Positions 12,393 to 12,994 of a DNA stretch of 12,994 nucleotides are shown here, piece by piece; the first letter of the stretch is position 1; each line of letters opens with the position of its first letter. A model generated the notes under the pieces. It saw only the letters and a list, made by a program, of their open reading frames with translations. It made no database searches and was not told the DNA's origin. Location of the stretch: NCBI GenBank assembly GCA_003695085.1, contig RFIV01000357.1, positions 1 through 12,994 on the forward strand. Reading direction: 5' to 3'. The position numbers were made by a program, and so were the translations under genes. This DNA is from Gammaproteobacteria bacterium (GTDB taxonomy: Bacteria; Pseudomonadota; Gammaproteobacteria; Pseudomonadales; Oleiphilaceae).

Positions 12393-12994
12393 ATGTTTCG
12401 CCCCCTGTCGTGCTTTATCGGGCTTCGTTATACGCTGTCCAAGCGGGATAATCATTTTATTTCGTTCATTTCTCTCACATCCATGATCGGCCTGATCCTG
12501 GGTGTGCTCGTACTCATTACGGTGCTTTCTGTCATGAATGGCTTTGACCGGGAACTGCGTCAGCGGATTCTGGGCACCGTGCCTCATGCCGTGATACAGA
12601 AACAGGGCAGCCCCCTCATGAACTGGGAAGCGGTGGCGGCCAAGGCGCTCGAGCACCCTTCAGTGGTGGCAGCTGCGCCCTACACACAGGCACAGGGCAT
12701 GGCCACAGCGCGTGGACAGGTGCATGGGCTGATGCTCAACGGTGTGGATCCGGCCTATGAGAATCAGGTTTCCATTGTCGGCCATCATATGCTGGCGGGC
12801 TCGCTGGAAGATCTGAAACCCGGAGAATTCGGTATTGTGCTGGGTGATATTCTCGCCAGCTATCTGGGGGCGCGTATCGGTGACAAGGTAACCGTGATCC
12901 TGCCCAAGGCTTCCGTGACGCCGGCTGGCGTCTTCCCACGCATGAAGCGCTTTACCGTGGTGGGCGTGTTCAGCATTGGGGCAGAGTTGGACGC
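12393..12994 (+). CDS. lolC: Lipoprotein-releasing ABC transporter permease LolC/LolE (N-terminal part)
   Basis: The first 200 residues of an inner-membrane permease of the LolCDE complex, which extracts outer-membrane lipoproteins and hands them to LolA. The start, MFRPLSCFIGLRYTLSKRDN, is typical. A first transmembrane helix follows at about 23-48 (ISFISLTSMIGLILGVLVLI), ending in VLSVMNGFDRELRQRI, the family hallmark. The remainder is the large periplasmic MacB-like domain. The ATG at 12393 has AAAGGA five bases upstream. The gene is open at the right edge. LolC and LolE are paralogues and cannot be separated surely from this part; lolC is preferred because it is the first gene of its unit, as in lolCDE. 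Confidence 0.93.
   Translation, partial: MFRPLSCFIGLRYTLSKRDNHFISFISLTSMIGLILGVLVLITVLSVMNGFDRELRQRILGTVPHAVIQKQGSPLMNWEAVAAKALEHPSVVAAAPYTQAQGMATARGQVHGLMLNGVDPAYENQVSIVGHHMLAGSLEDLKPGEFGIVLGDILASYLGARIGDKVTVILPKASVTPAGVFPRMKRFTVVGVFSIGAELD

Noticed and set aside
1..12994. Mobile elements, CRISPR arrays, prophage or defence genes
   Set aside because: No transposase, integrase, direct-repeat array or known defence domain was found; nearly all sequence belongs to conserved housekeeping genes.

Overview
The window is a stretch of core chromosome from a gammaproteobacterium. Two classic neighbourhoods sit side by side. One is hflD-mnmA-nudJ-rluE, as in enterobacteria. The other is cspD / clpS-clpA / infA-bpt-aat-trxB, closest to the Pseudomonas-type arrangement in which an aspartate/glutamate leucyltransferase accompanies the Leu/Phe transferase. 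High-GC codon use, the ClpS and LolC sequences and the presence of Bpt suggest a Pseudomonadales/Oceanospirillales-type organism (Halomonadaceae-like is possible). I cannot fix the genus from sequence alone.

Layout. From 1 to 2296 a minus-strand operon reads rluE > nudJ > mnmA > hflD (hflD cut by the window edge): rRNA pseudouridylation, a Nudix hydrolase and tRNA U34 2-thiolation. From 2426 to 2734 lies cspD (minus), divergent from clpS-clpA (plus, 3059-5721); the 324-base spacer carries good promoter candidates in both directions. A bidirectional intrinsic terminator at 5749-5777 separates clpA from the convergent minus-strand genes infA, bpt, aat and trxB (5793-8494). Bpt and Aat attach destabilising N-terminal residues, ClpS recognises them and ClpA unfolds the substrate, so a whole bacterial N-degron branch except ClpP is encoded in under 5 kb.

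From 8601 to 11728 (minus) runs a tightly packed unit: a small secreted BamE/SmpA-like protein, aguA, aguB and a MoxR-family AAA+ ATPase. aguA-aguB and aguB-moxR each overlap by four bases (ATGA). AguA and AguB convert agmatine to putrescine. The MoxR ATPase lacks its usual DUF58/VWA/transglutaminase partners here. Upstream lies a PilZ-domain gene (minus) that diverges from lolC (plus), which runs off the right edge.

No mobile element, CRISPR array, tRNA, rRNA, phage gene or defence system is visible, and I do not see a convincing undescribed system. The points most worth a second look are the orphan MoxR gene translationally coupled to agmatine catabolism, the compact N-degron cluster, the synteny breakpoints, the long clpS leader with a near-consensus promoter, and the overlapping divergent -10 elements at the PilZ/lolC junction, which question the PilZ start.
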